Assembly (NCBI GenBank): GCA_902514225.1
Contig: CABXPN010000020.1
Coordinates: forward strand, 1 to 16,471
DNA: 16,471 bases
Direction: 5' to 3'
From: an uncultured Bacteroidota bacterium
GTDB lineage: Bacteria > Bacteroidota > Bacteroidia > Flavobacteriales > BACL11
How positions within the stretch are numbered: position 1 is the stretch's first letter; every line of letters starts with the position of its first letter. Below, piece by piece: positions 15,471 through 16,471 of the stretch. A program made the position numbers and the translations under genes. Under the pieces are notes generated by a model. That model was not told where the DNA came from and did no database searches. It worked only from the letters and a program-made list of their open reading frames with translations.

Positions 15471-16471
15471 TTAATAAGTTATGTTCATCTTAATAATATC
15501 ATTAAATATTTTTGAAGTACTATCAAGTCTAGGAATCTTAAACTGACCTCCTAGCCTATTATTATTTTCTAACCACTTATAAAACAAATCTTTATTAGCA
15601 ATTGTAAGTTGTGGAGTTTGTAAAAGTAAGTTTTTACTTCTTTTAGAATCGTAATCAGAATTAATTAATCTGAGATTTTTATCTAGACAGGACATGAAAT
15701 TGTCTTTGTTTTTTGGTTCTTTTACAAACTCAATAATCCAATGATGGAAAACTTTTCCATTTTCATCATGCACGGATGTTACAATATAATCCTTAATAGA
15801 ACAATTATCTGATTCGAAACAATTTTTCAATGCCTCATCTGTATTTTCCACCATCAATTCCTCTCCTACTGAGTTTAAAAAGCTCTTAGTTCTTCCAACA
15901 ATTTTTATCCTGAACGGATTATCAGATGTAAAACGAATGGTGTCTCCTATTACATACCTCCATAAACCAGCATTTGTAGAAATAATTAGTACATAAACAA
16001 CACCTATTTTTATTCTATCCAAAGTTATAGTTTCTCTCTTTCCATTATTATATTCTGAAAGTGGAATAAATTCATAGAATATTCCATAATCTAACATTAA
16101 TAATAAATCCTTACTATCTTTCTGATCTTGTATCCCGAAAAATCCTTCTGAAGCATTGTAAGCTTCCAAATAATTCATCTTATTAGTTGGAATTAAAGTT
16201 TCAAACTGTTTTTTAAAAGGTTCAAAATTAACACCTCCATGCATGTATAACTCCAGATTTGGCCAAATTTCTGATATGTTTTTTGCTCCAGATTTATCTA
16301 ACATGCTTTTGAATAAAACCAACATCCAGGAAGGAATTCCAGTTATGTTTGTTACATCTGATTTTAATGCTTGAGAAGTCATTTTCTGGAGTTTACTTTC
16401 CCAATCCTTCATTAAAGCAGTTTCAATATCCGGAATTCGGTGCATGTTTACCCAAAATGGAAAATTATCTA
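15471..16471 (-). CDS. GH3 family protein, right-arm copy, 5'-truncated by the window edge
   Basis: Same 3' fragment as at 1-1001, with YNASEG and YVIGD motifs. The frame stays open to the right edge (last whole codon begins at 16469 on the - strand), so the methionine at 16445 is probably internal. Both copies are cut at exactly the same base. Confidence 0.85.
   Translation of the reverse strand, partial: DNFPFWVNMHRIPDIETALMKDWESKLQKMTSQALKSDVTNITGIPSWMLVLFKSMLDKSGAKNISEIWPNLELYMHGGVNFEPFKKQFETLIPTNKMNYLEAYNASEGFFGIQDQKDSKDLLLMLDYGIFYEFIPLSEYNNGKRETITLDRIKIGVVYVLIISTNAGLWRYVIGDTIRFTSDNPFRIKIVGRTKSFLNSVGEELMVENTDEALKNCFESDNCSIKDYIVTSVHDENGKVFHHWIIEFVKEPKNKDNFMSCLDKNLRLINSDYDSKRSKNLLLQTPQLTIANKDLFYKWLENNNRLGGQFKIPRLDSTSKIFNDIIKMNITY

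Larger units (their letters stand above)
12918..16471 (-). repeat. Right arm of the 3,554-base terminal inverted repeat
   Basis: This is the reverse complement of bases 1-3554 and reaches the last base of the window. Gene order is mirrored: truncated hppA, lipoprotein, terminator, dNK, GH3 fragment. I found no mismatch in the stretches compared, including non-coding DNA, which implies either a very recent duplication or one sequence used twice. Confidence 0.97.

Noticed and set aside
1..16471. tRNA, rRNA, riboswitch or CRISPR features
   Set aside because: All gaps between genes are under 160 bases, and I saw no cloverleaf-like, conserved RNA or short direct-repeat pattern in them.

Overview
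The window looks like chromosomal DNA from a marine-type Bacteroidota, most likely Flavobacteriales. The evidence is low GC, A-rich leaders without Shine-Dalgarno sequences, TAnnTTTG-type promoter boxes, and families typical of that group: a bacterial GH3 protein, a bifunctional nuclease with a UVR tail, a CNT nucleoside transporter with an N-terminal lipocalin-like domain, and a Flavobacterium-type membrane pyrophosphatase. The gene content is housekeeping. I see no transposase, integrase, phage gene, CRISPR array, tRNA or rRNA.

Layout. The left part (1-4606) holds the 3' part of a GH3 gene, then a deoxynucleoside kinase (dNK), both on +. A bidirectional terminator separates these from a lipoprotein gene and hppA on the - strand. 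A 154-base divergent promoter region follows. The centre (4761-12193) is a tightly packed nine-gene + strand operon: etfB, etfA, bifunctional nuclease, CNT nucleoside transporter, putative outer-membrane barrel, small lipoprotein, thyA, saccharopine-dehydrogenase-like, folA. A convergent, truncated atoE-type short-chain fatty-acid transporter overlaps the end of folA. From 12918 to 16471 the sequence is the reverse complement of bases 1-3554, so the 3' part of hppA, the lipoprotein gene, dNK and the GH3 fragment appear a second time in mirror order.

How the genes work together. CNT nucleoside uptake, dNK (salvage phosphorylation), ThyA (dUMP to dTMP, producing dihydrofolate) and DHFR (recycling of dihydrofolate) form a deoxynucleotide and folate set. 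HppA hydrolyses pyrophosphate and conserves the energy as an ion gradient. EtfAB carries electrons from flavin dehydrogenases, such as those of fatty-acid oxidation, to the respiratory chain. The GH3 protein and the two short envelope genes have no assigned role.

The main oddity is structural. The window is arm, 9,363-base unique loop, inverted arm. The arms appear identical and end exactly at the two window ends, each inside the same GH3 gene. The inner breakpoint cuts hppA on one side and atoE on the other. With no mobile-element machinery, the simplest reading is a chimeric inverted junction (an amplification or assembly product) that made an assembler use one arm twice. A genuine inverted duplication is the alternative. 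I do not see a convincing new biological system. The biologically interesting points are the pyrophosphatase residue pattern, the lipocalin-CNT fusion, and the saccharopine-dehydrogenase-like gene wedged between thyA and folA.
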